A stretch of 64,000 bases of DNA, taken from NCBI RefSeq assembly GCF_037975245.1, contig NC_092577.1, positions 28,948,398 through 29,012,397 of the forward strand, read 5' to 3'. The stretch is from Apostichopus japonicus. Taxonomy: Eukaryota; Echinodermata; Holothuroidea; Aspidochirotida; Stichopodidae. The notes beneath the pieces are model-generated. The model ran no database searches. It was not told the DNA's origin and saw only the letters and a program-made list of their open reading frames with translations. Both the position numbers and the translations under genes were made by a program. Of the stretch, positions 1 to 14,000 are shown one piece after another. The stretch's first letter is position 1, and each line of letters opens with the position of its first letter.

Positions 1-765
1 GTCACTGTTACAAACCCTGTATCCCTATTGTCATGCCGCAGCACCTGACCCGGTGCCCCCTACACGATGGCTGAGCCTCGTTTTATAGTTATGCTCTATA
101 GACCCAACTATAGCACGCTATCAAGTTTCTTGAGATTACGTAATCGACCTGCCTTGGTCGTAAAATGGCCTCTTTTTACCAATTAGTCTGCAGCGCCTGC
201 CACATACTTTTTTCTTGTATGAGGGTCTTTGTGTAAATGCTATAGCGTGTTATAATTGGAGCCAATAAAGCAGATCTTTAATCCAACAAATTGTATGATG
301 ACCTTATTCTCCTAAGGCAGTGCTGGTAGTCGAGTAACCAAGCGTACGTATTAATTACCCTCCCATGAAAATATGCTGGGCGGAATCTGAAAACAATTTG
401 AGACCATTTGATATGTCGGTTTATCTCCTAGTTGCTTTTCCGCAACGAAGGCGCTTATAATGGGTGAAAGAACGACGATGTCAATACCTTCCAAGCATGC
501 AACCGAACACTTCAGTCCACCTCAATTTTTCTTTTAAAATGTTGCCTTCCCATATCCAGAAATCCATAAAATACAACTAGCCTGGACACTCAGAATGAAA
601 AGACATCATTTTACTCACGGTGCGCTTTTTGAGTCACTCATTTTGTGCTCATCGCATTCACCGCATCATGCGTTTTTCTCGGCATTTACTGTTTCTGCTT
701 CACTGTCATCGATGCGACTGTCCGTTCTAGCAACATGTTCAACTTGGGCCTGTCCTGCAGCACCA
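1..765 (+). repeat. Interspersed repeat block, copy 1
   Basis: No gene is seen here. Positions 1-86 match 21361-21451 and positions 278-765 match 26494-26995 closely by eye. The block is therefore one repeat, split by a 191-bp insert here and by a 5-kb insert in the other copy. A short open frame at 595-807 is present in both copies but shows no domain, and I treat it as chance. The block stops abruptly at the start of a LINE. Confidence 0.75.
87..277. mobile_element. Small TTAA-type inverted-repeat element (MITE)
   Basis: The left part reads CCAACTATAGCACGCTA at 104 and the right part ends TATAGCGTGTTATAATTGG at 259, which are inverted copies of each other. The right end is followed by TTAA at 278-281. 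The left flank has TTAT instead, probably a mutated TTAA. At the same position of the duplicate repeat (21452-26493) sits a 5-kb element with the same ends, so this is probably its internally deleted relative. It has no coding capacity. Confidence 0.6.
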
Positions 766-3520
766 GATGAAAGAGGTTATTCAACAATATGCTGCTACCC
801 CCTATAATCCAGAGCGAATCTCTGATATCCATCCTCGTGATTTGAATTTCCTTATCAGTGAGAACTTATTTTTCGACGCTCTTTTATTAGAGATACGGGG
901 GAAATCAATTTCATACTCCTCATTTAAGAAAAAGGAAGGTAGTCGCAGGGAATCTGACCTTTTGACCGAATTGAAAATCTTGAGCGCCATTATTACATTT
1001 TTGATCTGAATCATCTTGAGATTCTCAAAGACAAGAATAAAGAGCTTGAATCTTTGCGTAAAACAAAGATGGAGGGGCCATGTTGCGGTCCATGGTCAAA
1101 TTGTTAGAAACTGGTGAAAAGCCGTCCTCGTATTTCTTGAGTTTAGAGAAAAGAAATTGTGCAAATAAAACGATTCAAACAATTACTGGATCGGATGGTA
1201 TTTGTAAATTTACCAACAAGGCCATTTTTAGATGAAACTTATGGTTTTTACAAAAGTAGTATGATACAAGAAATAACCATGATGTTATGTTACAAGACTT
1301 TGTAAAAACTGATAATTTTACTTGTTTACATGATGAACAAAGTGAGGGTCTTGATGGCCCAATTCAGCATGATGAACTTCTAAGTGCCCTCAAAAAGATG
1401 AGTGATAATAAGAGTCTTGGTTTAGACGGTTATACTGTTGAATTCTATAAAGTGTTTTTTAACGATCTCTCATGGTTTTTATTAAGGTCACTAAATGAAT
1501 CCTATGATACTGGTTGTCTTTCAATCACATAAAGACGTGGTTTAATTACATTGCTTCCAAATGGGCAAAAGCCACGCCATCTCTTTAAAAACTGGCGTCC
1601 AATCTCTCTCCTTAATGTATCCTACAAGCTTGCATCATCATGTATTGCCAACAGGTTAAAGCAGGTTTTACCTCATTTGATTAGTTCTGATCAGTCAGGG
1701 TTTATTGCAGGTATATAGATTCCTTGGGGAGAATATAAGACAGGTTGACGATATTATGAGTTACACTGAGTTAAATAATATTCCAGGTTCTAACTCTTAA
1801 TCGATTTTGAAAAAGCATTCGACTCAGTTTCACATGAATGTATTTTCAAAACGCTAAATTTGTTTAATTTTGGGGAAGGCTTTAAAAGATTGATCTCAGT
1901 TTTTTACAAAAAATGCACAATCTTCAGTCTTGGTCAATGGCCACATGACCCGATTTTTTATATTAAATCTGGATACGGTCAAGTGGATGGTCTTTCACCT
2001 TATATTTTTCTTCTGTGTTCTCAGATTTTAAACATTGCCATTAATAATTGTGCGGATATTAAGGGTATTATCATAGGTGATATGGAATATAAAGTTTTAC
2101 AATATGCCGATGACACAACTATTATTTTAGATGGCACTGAAAATTCTCTTTCAAAAACTAAATTAATTCCAAGTTCATAACTTTTTTTATGGAGAGGTAA
2201 AGTAGGTAGGATCAGTAGAAATCAAATGGCGCTTCCCGTTACAAAAGGGGGTGCTGGCATGATTCAATTTGAACCTTTCGATAAGGCACTTAAGATTACT
2301 TGGATTCGTAGATAATTGCTTAAATATAACATTGACAGTAAGGTGTATAATTTATATAAAGTCAATACTCCTAATTGTAATCTTGATTACTCTTCTGGTA
2401 CTTATTTGGATAGAGTTATTAAAGAAAGTAAAAATACCTTTTGGAAAAGTGTTTTTTCAGCCTGAAAGGATTTCATCGTTTCGCTCAACCCCCAAAATAT
2501 TCATGAGGTTTTAAGTTCCAGTATTTGGCACAATGAAAAAAATTAAGGTGGGTAATATATGCATTTTGTATAAAGATTGGCAAAGACATGGTATATTATA
2601 TGTTAACTATCTGATAAACTCTAAGGTGAGTTCTTATCTGCTGATGAGATTTATACAAAATATGATGTTAGAACAAATTTTCTTCACTTGCATGGTATTA
2701 AAAAGGCAATAGAGAAATCCTTTTCTGGTCTTTTATAGGTCAGAGAAATAATTCTCTTGCACTCCAATTTCAAGGCTTTCATATAAAAACTGTTCTATTA
2801 TGGATCCAAAAGTTTAATAATATTTTATTAACAAATAATAAGGTCCAATATAAATGTATTCACTTCTTTCTAAAGTAGATTGGTATAAGGTGTGCTCATA
2901 CAACTGGAAATGTACTTCTGAGGTGAAGCTCCGTTGGTTTCAATTTCGTCTTCTTAACAGAGTTTTAGGGACAAATACTCTCAAAACCAATGATCCATTG
3001 TGCCCTTTTTGTAGTGTGGCAGATGAGAGTTTAATTCATTTATTTTGGGAATGCGGCTTCACCCAGAAAGGTTGGAGGCATTTTCAAAACTGGGTTCAAA
3101 TCAAACTGAATATCAATATTGCAGTCAGTAAAGAGCTTGTTCTGTTTGGAAATTATTTGTACAAAGACTATGTGTTTAATAACATCATTCTGGTTCTGAA
3201 ATTTTGTGTTGACAAAAGTAAGGTTAAAAATGAGAAACCTTCCTTCAGCTTTAGTAAAACTGATTTAAAGAATTTTTATCTAAAAGAAAAGTTTATGTAT
3301 CAAACTAATTGTAAGCAAAATGCTTTGGATATCAGATGGCATAACCGGAAATCTTTATTGAAGTTTAATGATTTATTGGTTGTTGTTGATAACATTGAAT
3401 AATGGTCATACAGTATATGTTATTATGAATTGTACACTGTTTGGACTCTTGATAGAATGCTAAAGAAAACGGGGGCCCCGAGTTGGCCCCGTTTGAAGTC
3501 CTGAGAGGGGGGGGGGGGCG
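766..3520 (+). pseudogene. Tx1/L1-like LINE, copy A (defective)
   Basis: This is a non-LTR retrotransposon, truncated at the 5' end inside the endonuclease-RT linker. Translated pieces in several frames show RT motifs in order. A GLDGYTVEFYK block lies near 1430, an NWRPISLLN-type block near 1590, a DFEKAFDS block near 1805, and the catalytic YADD near 2107. A C-terminal zinc knuckle of the CPFC...H...C type follows at 3000-3050. Frameshifts and stops break it throughout. About 400 bp after YADD, present in copy B (about 33487-33855), is missing here. The 3' end carries a GGGGCCCCGAGTTGGCCCC hairpin at about 3472-3490 followed by a G-run. The Tx1/L1 assignment rests on recognition of motif wording, not on a search. 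Confidence 0.85.
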
Positions 3521-4713
3521 TTATAGTACCTGGATATATACTACTGTTAAGTATATCTCAAAGCTATTTAGGCTACACTATTTACAAGAGGAGAGGTATA
3601 ATTGTTCTAATACCTGTACAATATATAAATGAAATGAGGAGAAGATGGCAAGTAATACTAGTATTACTAGCCAAGGCCTGTGACTTTTATGCCTGTGATG
3701 ACGAGATACTGATTTAAATGTCTTTCCCGCCGTCCTCAGAATGAATTCAGAGTTAATTGTTATAGAAAGAAGACAAACGGTATCTTGTTAGATGTAACTC
3801 TCACCAATCGTCATTGGAGAGTAAACAAGGTATTTCTGTTTATGAATGATAACTGTTCGCACTCAAATTAAATGCACACATTAGCTATACTGTTGTTCGG
3901 CTGGGCTGTTTACCTACCAATCGTGAGCGGACGCTGTACCTCGTTACTCCACTATTCGCCTTACATCTGACCACACAGTCAATTATCAGAATTAAACATC
4001 TTACCATGTCTTCCACTTTTATTCCTATTAAGAAGGCGTAGTTAAACTTTGATATCTAACTCCAAGAGCCCTCTCAACAGTATTTCGACTATATTTTATT
4101 CCTATATACTATTTTCTTTAAAAGAAAAAAACCGTTCTGTATCTCCGCTCGTGTCACTCACTACGCTAACCACATGATGTCTCCCATACACAAGTGAGCC
4201 TTGTGTAGTAAGATACATTTAAATTCCACCAGTTCAACAATTAACAGCAGATATGGACTGGAAGTAAGTAGTGTGGTAGAAATGTTCAGAGGTGATATTG
4301 AAGTAACCAAGGATATTAAAGGGTGTGAAGACTCGCGCAATAGAAACGTCTAATGCCGGTCATTTGACCTGGTTTCGAATGAGGTGTAACGGAAGTGTTT
4401 AACACCACCATCGATCCCAGAAAATACACACACAGCTTGCTACCGTCGGTAATTAGAGTGTACAGTCAGTACATACAGCTGCGGTCAATACCCACAGCAC
4501 AGTATACAAACGATAAAGCGATGGACACCTCAGGTCCAGCTAAAGATAACAAGGTATCACGTTTCATTACTGTCTGCATTTTGTAACGACACGAATAAAA
4601 CGTCGCTTGCAAGCAGCAGAAAGTTAACTTTTTCAGATGGCCGCACGCGGTTTGGGGCGAGTCTTCAATGCCTTTAGGTTCATTGCATCAAGTTAGGAGA
4701 CTGCTAAATGGCT
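3521..4713. other. No gene seen; segment missing from the duplicate
   Basis: Positions 3535-3589 match 35126-35180, and homology resumes at 4714 (partner 35181). The stretch 3590-4713 is therefore an insertion in this copy or a deletion in the other. I see no terminal inverted repeats or target duplication at its edges, so deletion in the other copy is more likely. No domain-bearing open frame was found. Confidence 0.6.
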
Positions 4714-6009
<1,296 letters not shown>

Positions 6010-6800
6010 AATAATAATAATATTAATAATAAATTACATTTCATATAGCGCTTAATACAGCGTTTCAAAGCGCTTTACAAAGTAGGAAAGAGACACAGGA
6101 AACCAAGGGGAAAATGAAACTAGGAATCAAACAGAAATGTTTTAAGTTGTTTCTTGAAAATACAAAGGGAGAGAGAGTCACGAACGTGAAATGGGAGTTC
6201 GTTCCAAAGAGAAGGTGCAGCGACAGAAAGGGCACGATCGCAATAACGACTGCGGCTACGTGGACCAGGAGTTAATTGCAAATGCGCATGAAAGGTATAG
6301 CGAAGCGTAACTGTAGTTGACCGACGCGCAGGAGTAAGCAGGTCAGTGGTATATTGTGGGGCAAGCCCGTTGATCGCTTTGTAGGTGTGAAGTAGGATCT
6401 TGAACTGGATGCGCTGAGAGAAGCCAATGCAATGAACGGAGCACAGGAGTGATGTAATCAAACTTTTTAGTGAGTGAGACTAGGCGCGCAGCAGCGTTCT
6501 GAATTCTCCGAAGGGGAGCTATATGAGAAACTGGCAAGGAAACAAAAGCGTGAACCAGTCGTTCAGTTGAGCCTTTGATCTAGATACCTCATGAGTTTAC
6601 CAATTTTGTAAATACCATACGCAGCTGCTGAACGACAAGTGTTCTGAATATGTTTTCGCATTCGTCAAGCAAGACATCAAGATCACGTGTATTTTCGGAA
6701 GGAGTTATGACATCTGTACCAACAGTGAGGTCAGGTAGGTTACTCGAATCTCTTAACTGGGAGGTGACGTGGATGACTTTGGTCTTGAATCGTTAAGGAG
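6010..6800 (-). pseudogene. L2/CR1-type LINE 3' end
   Basis: The minus strand reads the C-terminal region typical of L2-like LINEs: an RIQNAAARLV block near 6500, SLHWL near 6435, a YKAINGLAP block near 6360, and a RALSVAAPSLWNELP block near 6210, ending in FKKQLKTFLF. Weaker homology upstream (KTKVIHVTSQLRD near 6780) extends it to about 6800. Small deletions and frameshifts break the frame. The 3' tail is a GCGCTATATGAAAT-like segment followed by a TTATTATT repeat, as in many L2-like elements. The RT core is missing because of 5' truncation. Confidence 0.8.
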
Positions 6801-7505
6801 TAAACTGTTGCAAGTGGACTATTGCTTGATGTTAGTGATACAATTGGAGAAACTGGTTAGACATGTATCATGATCAAAGTGAATGTTTTCTAAGCTTTCA
6901 ATATTCTTTGTATTAAGAATTTCATTAAAATGCAACCTATCCTACATATCGCTGACCAGAATTTAATTAACGTACCTAAAAATGGTACCTTTTTTAGAGA
7001 AGTAATCCAAGTAGTGTCTGCCACACATATGTACGTGAAAACGTAGTTTCCTTGGCCCGTCTGTTGCTATGTATGAAATTTACTAGGGTCGAAAATCCTT
7101 CACAACTTCCGACTGGCATCAAGCACCAGCCTTTGATGTGCCAAATTTGTTGTTTCTTTGCTCAATCTATCTAACTTACTGCATACTAAGTCTAATTTAG
7201 GCCTATAGGCTAACTTAGGCCTAGGCTAACTTAGGCCTAGGCTACAACGTAGAGAGGAGCGTTCTTTCTTTCTCGTCGTTATCAACATTAGACACTTTCT
7301 CATATTCCCTAACAATAAAATGGGGAAAACGCAGACACAAGAAGCAAATCTCAATGAACTGATCGTTTTAAGCTTAGCATGAAAGACAATAACGTAGATG
7401 ACTACAAACTCGTAAAAACCAGGAAAACTCCCGAAGGTAATATTAAGTAACGATTATACGACGAATAAAACAAACAAAATATGGACTGATTGCATTCTAG
7501 ATTGC
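6801..7505. other. Intergenic, no gene seen
   Basis: AT-rich sequence with a short run of imperfect TAGGCCTAGGC repeats at 7195-7250. I see no domain-bearing open frame or mobile-element ends. Confidence 0.6.
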
Positions 7506-7511
7506 TTTATT
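7506..7511 (-). terminator. Candidate polyadenylation signal of the hemopexin gene
   Basis: The minus strand reads AATAAA about 285 bp downstream of the hemopexin stop codon. Its position fits a normal 3' UTR. The hexamer is common in AT-rich DNA, so this is a candidate only. Confidence 0.4.
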
Positions 7512-7794
7512 CAGTTTTATCGCATGCATTTCCAATTTAAAATAAAACTGTCACGTATGTCACTCTACGAGGGTTACCTCTGAATAGTTACTATGACAAC
7601 ATTATACAATCAGAAGACAAGACTTAGTAAAAGGAAATGTCTCCAGAATAGTGATTACCAGGTACAATTAATCTTACATGCATTATTTACCAAGCAGAGA
7701 GTAATTCAATATCTTAGAGATCACGTAACATGTAGATTCAATATGATTTCCACAGCAGAATCCATTAGAGACATGCGTTTGAGAGGCATTTGTT

Positions 7795-8054
7795 CTACAT
7801 CGAAACCGTTGGTCCGTTGGTTGGACATCCCAACCAATGCTTTGTAGTCCACAATGGATAGCCAGAGTCAACTAAATCATTAGCATCGTTATAAAGCCAG
7901 TAGAGTTCATCCTTGAAGAGGAACGTGCGACCATTACTCCACTGAATGGCAGCATCTACAGTACCTTGATTATACCCCGGCCAATGAGTATTGGTATCTA
8001 TGTAACCTCTTTCTGTGCTGTCGTTGTCAGGATTGAATCGCCAATACTGTGTTC
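7795..8054 (-). CDS. Hemopexin gene exon 4 (blades 3-4, stop)
   Basis: The acceptor is CATCCCAG, giving GTQYWR in phase with exon 3. It encodes the rest of blade 3, the VDAAIQW opening of blade 4, and the terminal cysteine segment, then a stop codon at 7795-7797. Confidence 0.85.
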
Positions 8055-11000
8055 CTGGGATGCAATAGAGAAGATACAGAAACAAGGAAGCAGAAAGTTA
8101 GTGTGAGCGATAGGCTATCGATATTTATCATGTTTAAAGTAGTGTGGTATCTCCGCAAACAGTCAACTGCGAGTAGCCATACTATCGAGAAGTACACTGA
8201 ATCAAACCCTTAAATGAGTTGTTTTGGTCTTCCAGAAACAGGTAATGAAAACATTTACATAAACGAAACATCCATGCTATATTAAGACCCGGCGGATATG
8301 AAATTTCGTTTGAAATTTCGATGCACTGAAGGAGTTAGCTCACCTTTGAAGAAATATCCCTTGCGATTTCTTCCCCAAACGACGGCCGCGTCAATGTCGT
8401 CTGGTAGTCCTGGCCACCCACATGCAATTATTAAGGGGTAACCGTTATCTACTGTGGTTCCAGATGTACGCCAGTATTGATTTCCCTGTCAGCGATAAGA
8501 AAACTGGTATTTGAAAGTTAAAACTATAGAGATTGCCTGTTGTTGAGAATGGTGATGTTTGTGCCCTTTATTTGTAATATGAACAGACCACTAACGATGA
8601 TTTGAAGTGATAATTGACTTGTATAGTATATAACGATAAATGTTTGAGTGAAACCAGTTGCAGATGTTTCCGCCCATGTGGATGTTTAGTTTTAAAACGA
8701 ATTCACATCAGCTATTGCGAAAGTGCACCATGCCTGACACAATGGTATAAAATCAACGACCATTCCGATAAAAATGCATAAGGTTGTTGACATTCTTAAA
8801 CTTAATTACTATTTAAAACATGAACCGGAAATGCCATTACCTCATGTAGTAGACGGTGTCTCTTCTATACTAAGCGGTGTAGATATTAAAAGGAAGATTC
8901 TCTCGCCCTTTTATTAAACTACAGTATATCTTACAGGTTACAACTTACCTTAAAGAAGTATGTTTTACCATTAGGCCAGTAAACTGCAGCGTCGAGATTT
9001 GTTGGAAGACCGGGAAAGACCTCACATATGCGTTTAGGATACCCAGAGGCAACATCCGTACCTGCGTCGTTCAACTGAATCACTCTTTCATTCTTGAATG
9101 CGTACGTCTTTCCATCAGAGGTTCTTGTTATTGCATCGAATTGTCCAGACATACAATCATCTGTAAAAACAATGTTGTACATTATGTCTCAGTAATTTCC
9201 TAAGTGTGTATGTATGTATGCCCATTATCTGTCGCACCATGAACCCTACATGATAGCTGCTATTCATTGACTGGATGTGATATCAGCATTTTGTTATCTA
9301 TTAAGTTACATACAATTCGATGCCAGGGAAGACCACGGCATGTTTGGATTGCCCTCAACAACTCTTTTCTCTAACTTGGTAAGGATACTCAAAACCATGC
9401 ACATTGGGGAAGTACATTAGAATATTATCGGGATTTTGATTAGCGACTAAAACTTTCGTACAAGTTTTAACTCAACCTAACATAACCTAGATGAACTTTT
9501 GCAGCTATTTATAAGTTTTTCTAAACTGAGAAATGTATTTTCTGTTTCCAAATTTTCACTTGACAATGTTAATCAGCAGAAAATGGATACCTGCTTATTT
9601 TTCTAAGAAGGTTATATTTTTCCAAGAAGGTTATAGTTTTCATGTTCCATACCACAATTAGAGTAGTGAACATCCACCCGAAAGGTTACCGTAACCGTCA
9701 AGGAAAGTAAATGGACTGAAGTGACTGTTTGTCATGTTTTCCGTCATCATTAGTTTTTAAATGTTTGATGTTGGATTAAGACGATGACATTAATTACTGA
9801 TGGCGTAAAGTTCAGGAGGATTGAAATTCGTGGATGAACGAGGAAGATTCAGACGCCCAAAACTAACCGATCATCGTGGGTAAATTTGTATTAGCCATGA
9901 TAGTCCTAGCCATCAACGATCATATGGTGGGTAGGATATGTTAGTTGATAACTTGGAAGGTGGAGAATTGTATTTGAGGATAATGGAGCAATTAAAATGG
10001 TGCGACACTTGTAGAGACAATTGTGGAGACAATTGTGAAATATGACTGTTTCAGGACAATGGAGGAATTAATTGTGGTACGTATGTATGATGCACTCACC
10101 GTGGAGACACTATTGATAATTTGATTATCCTAGGAAAATGGAGCAATTAATTGTGGTCAGACACTATTGATAATTTTAAATGTTTAAAGGACAATGGTAC
10201 GACACATGCACTTTATGAATTTGAAACATAAATGAAATTATCATGATAGTGTTCTATATCTCGACGAATTAACATTAGTCAGTGGTAAATACTGTGACGA
10301 TCGAGCACGTAGCCTTCTTCTCATATACATCTTACCAGGCCTTTAGACAGAAATATCAAATTTGTTGGCAGGTGGACTAACATATTAAGGAGGGGCACAA
10401 TGACTGTGTCCTCCAACATGTGAAGGTTATGTACACATTGCGGTGGCACAAATGGGGTAGGGTACAGTAGATTGCTGGTCCTAACCTACTGTGGGCATTA
10501 ATGTAAGATTGAGTTTAGTTTAGTTTAGTTAAGTAGAAAAGAAATCATCAAGGGACACTCAAGTCCCCATCAAGGACCCTAGAAGGAGAAAAGGAAAAAC
10601 ACTCAAACACTCAGACCCGGTTAGATAGCTTAAAGTGCTTGTCCAAAGCATTCTAAATCCCATTCACACTACTTGCAAGTACAACTTTCTCAGGCAAACC
10701 GTTTCACTCATTCACAACCCTATTAAAAAAGTTATGCCGAATATTAATCCTACTTTGTGACTTTTGAAGTTTAAGACTATGACCTCTGGATAAATTGTCA
10801 AAACCATACACAATCTTGAAAACCTGAATCAAGTCACCACGTAACCTCCTAAGCTCTAATGTGGTTAGATTCAACAGTTGTAACCGCCTATAATAAGGAA
10901 CACCCTTTAAGGAACTAATCATCCTAGTAACCCTCCTCTGGGCCTGTTTCAGTACTGCCTTATCCTTAGCAAAATATGGGTTCCAAGCCTGCACAACATA

Positions 11001-14000
11001 CTCCAGATGAGGCCTAACCAACTGCTAATAAAGCCTAACAACTATATCCTCTTTCAGAAAACTGAAGTTCCTCTTGATCATACCTAAAACCCTATTACCT
11101 CTTTTAGCAGCTTCGAGACAATGTTTAGAAGGTTGCAGAGATGAGTCAATGTTGATACCTAGGTCTCTTTCAACAAAGACCTCCTGCAACTCCTCACCAT
11201 TAAGATTGTATGTATACTATTGGTTACTACTACCAATATGCATCACCTGCATTTATCAATATTAAAAAGCATTTGTCATCCCTCAGACCAGAAAAATATC
11301 TCCGTCAATGTAATTTATATAGGCAACAAACAACAAGGGACCCAAAACAGACCCTTGTGGAACCCCACTAGTAACGTCCTGCCAAGAAGAAGCACAGCCT
11401 TCAATTACCACCCTCTGTGTCCTATTACCAAGCCAATTCTCGATCCAAGACAGTAAATTCCCATTGATAACCATACTCTTCAGCCTAAGTAAAAGACGTT
11501 GGCGGGGAACTTTATCAAAAGCCTTCTGAAATGCCAGGAACACAAAATCAACAGACTTTTGCCTATTTAGTGAGCTGGTTACATCTTCCATAAACTCAAG
11601 AATATTAGTGAGACAAGACCTTTTTTGACAAAAGCCATGTTGAGACTCTCTGATCAAAGACTGACTACTGAAGTGACTGATCGTAGACTTTTTAACAATA
11701 GACTCCATGACTTTACAAACAACACTAGTGAGACTAACGGGCCTATTATTACAGGGCTTAGACTTATCACCCTTCTTGAAAATTGGGGTAATATTAGCAC
11801 ATCTCTAGTCCTTAGGAACATAACCGTCATTCATAAATTTACTAAAAACCAATGAGAGTGGAACGTAGAAATGGTGTGCAAAAGTTTTCAACAAATACGG
11901 ATGGATTGCATCAGGTCTAGAAGCTTTAGAAGCGTTAAACAAAGACAACCTCATCCGAAAATAAGACCGTATCCAGTTTAGGACCATCACTTCCCCAATG
12001 AAAATCTGGAATACTACTGATGTCTTCCCTCCTGTTAAAACCGACACAAAATAGTTGTTCAAAAGATCTGCAAGATCCTGCTATAGTAACTATATTATCT
12101 GCCTGTGGTGCCCTAAGAGAAACGGTTACATCTCTATGTTCCGACGTCTCTATGTTCCGACGTCTCTATGTTCCGACGTCTCTACGTTCCGACGTCTCTA
12201 TGTTCCGACAAAAAGAAATAATTCGGGACAATATTTTTTTTTCATCCACAAAATGTTGGTCTTAAAAAATTTGGTCCGAAATTTTTTGGTCACAACAAAT
12301 TTTGGACACAAAAATATTGGTGTCGTTAAACTACTTTTCTTGGTACAAAAAATACTTTCACAACATAGAAATAAAAAAAGTCCAAAAATATATTGGCAAA
12401 TATGAAAGATTGTAACAGTGAGAGAGAGAGAGTAGTTAAAGACAAACTAAATTCATTGATTTTTGTCTATCAAAGTTTGTCTTCAAAGTTTATCGTAGAC
12501 AGATGTTTATAACTATATAGGAACTCGATAGGTAGTCTTACGTGATAAAACGTTGAAATCTGTTTATTTAATTTGTTGGGTTTTCGTTACATGAATGATT
12601 CACAAACGATCATCTGTTAGTTTCAAGTCACAAAGTATTATAACAATTCCAGGTATTTTTTTATCATGACACCAAGTTTTTTGTTCGTACCAGCAAGATG
12701 GTCTCCTGTATTGTAAGCGGCAGTAAAAAAGATTATTGTTTTAGGTTGTTTATAATTATGCTACGGCGTTCTAGTTGGATGAGGGCAATTTCAAACAAAT
12801 TTTTGGATAACAAAAATTTGCTCCGATTTTTTTCGTTTTGTCGGAACATAGAGACGTCGGAACATATAGACGTCGGAACATAGGGATGTCACCAGAGAAA
12901 GAATTGCATCTTTAACTTTCTGCTTTGACCTGACATAAGAAAGAAGGTCTTTGGGTTATCCTTAATATTTAAGGCAATGTTATTTTCGAAATTCAATTTT
13001 GCATCAGAGACTAAGCGGTGTACCTTCAGCTGATGATTCAAAATTAGTCCTCCTAAACAACTTCCACATGCTACGTTTTTGCCTAATTGCACATCTTACT
13101 TTCTTATTCATCCAGGAAGGCATACTGCTTTTACCACGACGATTCTGCCATGGAACATGATTTCCATAATGACCTTTAACTTATCAGCTAAACAATCCAA
13201 GACTGAGAAGCACTCATATCTCTAAACAAATTAATCAAATCTGTACCCGTCAGTAAAGTTTCAATTGCCTCTGTATCTGATCTCGTAAACTCAGTGACTT
13301 TTTCCTTGCTAACATAATTTACGACCTTACAAATAACATCAAAAGCTAGTATATCATGATTGCCTCTGTATCTGATCTCGTAAAATCAGGGACTTTTTCC
13401 TTGCTAACATAATTTACGAACTAACAAATGACATCAAAAGCTAGTATATCATGATCGCTAGTTCCTAGTTTTCCTAGACCCGTCAAATCAGCAACATTGC
13501 TTGGATCAGAACTAAATACAAGATCAAGGATGTTATCCCCCTAGTAGGGAAAGTAACATGCTGATGTAAAGAGCAATCTTGCACAACATCTAGAAAGTTA
13601 TTACCCATCCTAACACCGGAACCATCTATCCAATTAATGTCTGCAGGAAACTTAAAGTCGCCCATTATAGCAACATCACTTTTCGCAGCGGTGACATCCC
13701 TATGTTCCGACGTCCATGGCAAGCCAATTGCTCAATAAATCGAAAAACATGGATTATCGGTCGAAAAACCATGTTTATCGACCGATAAACATGGATTTTC
13801 GGTTGATAAACACGGTTTATCGGAGAGAATCCATGTTTATCGCTTGAGAAACATGGATTATCACTGATAAACATGGTTTTTTGGCGATAAACATGGTTTA
13901 TCTGTGACAATCCATGTTTATCTGCAATAATCCATGTTTTTCAAGCGATAAACATGGTTTTTCGAGCGATAACAAGGTTTTTCGCCAAAAAACCATGTTT

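Noticed and set aside
595-807. 70-codon frame starting MKRHHFTHGAL, also at 26810
   Set aside because: It lies within a repeat, the two copies differ after about 50 codons, and there is no domain or splice signal.
11220-11456. Plus-strand frames across the CR1 LINE
   Set aside because: They are antisense shadows of the LINE reverse transcriptase on the minus strand.
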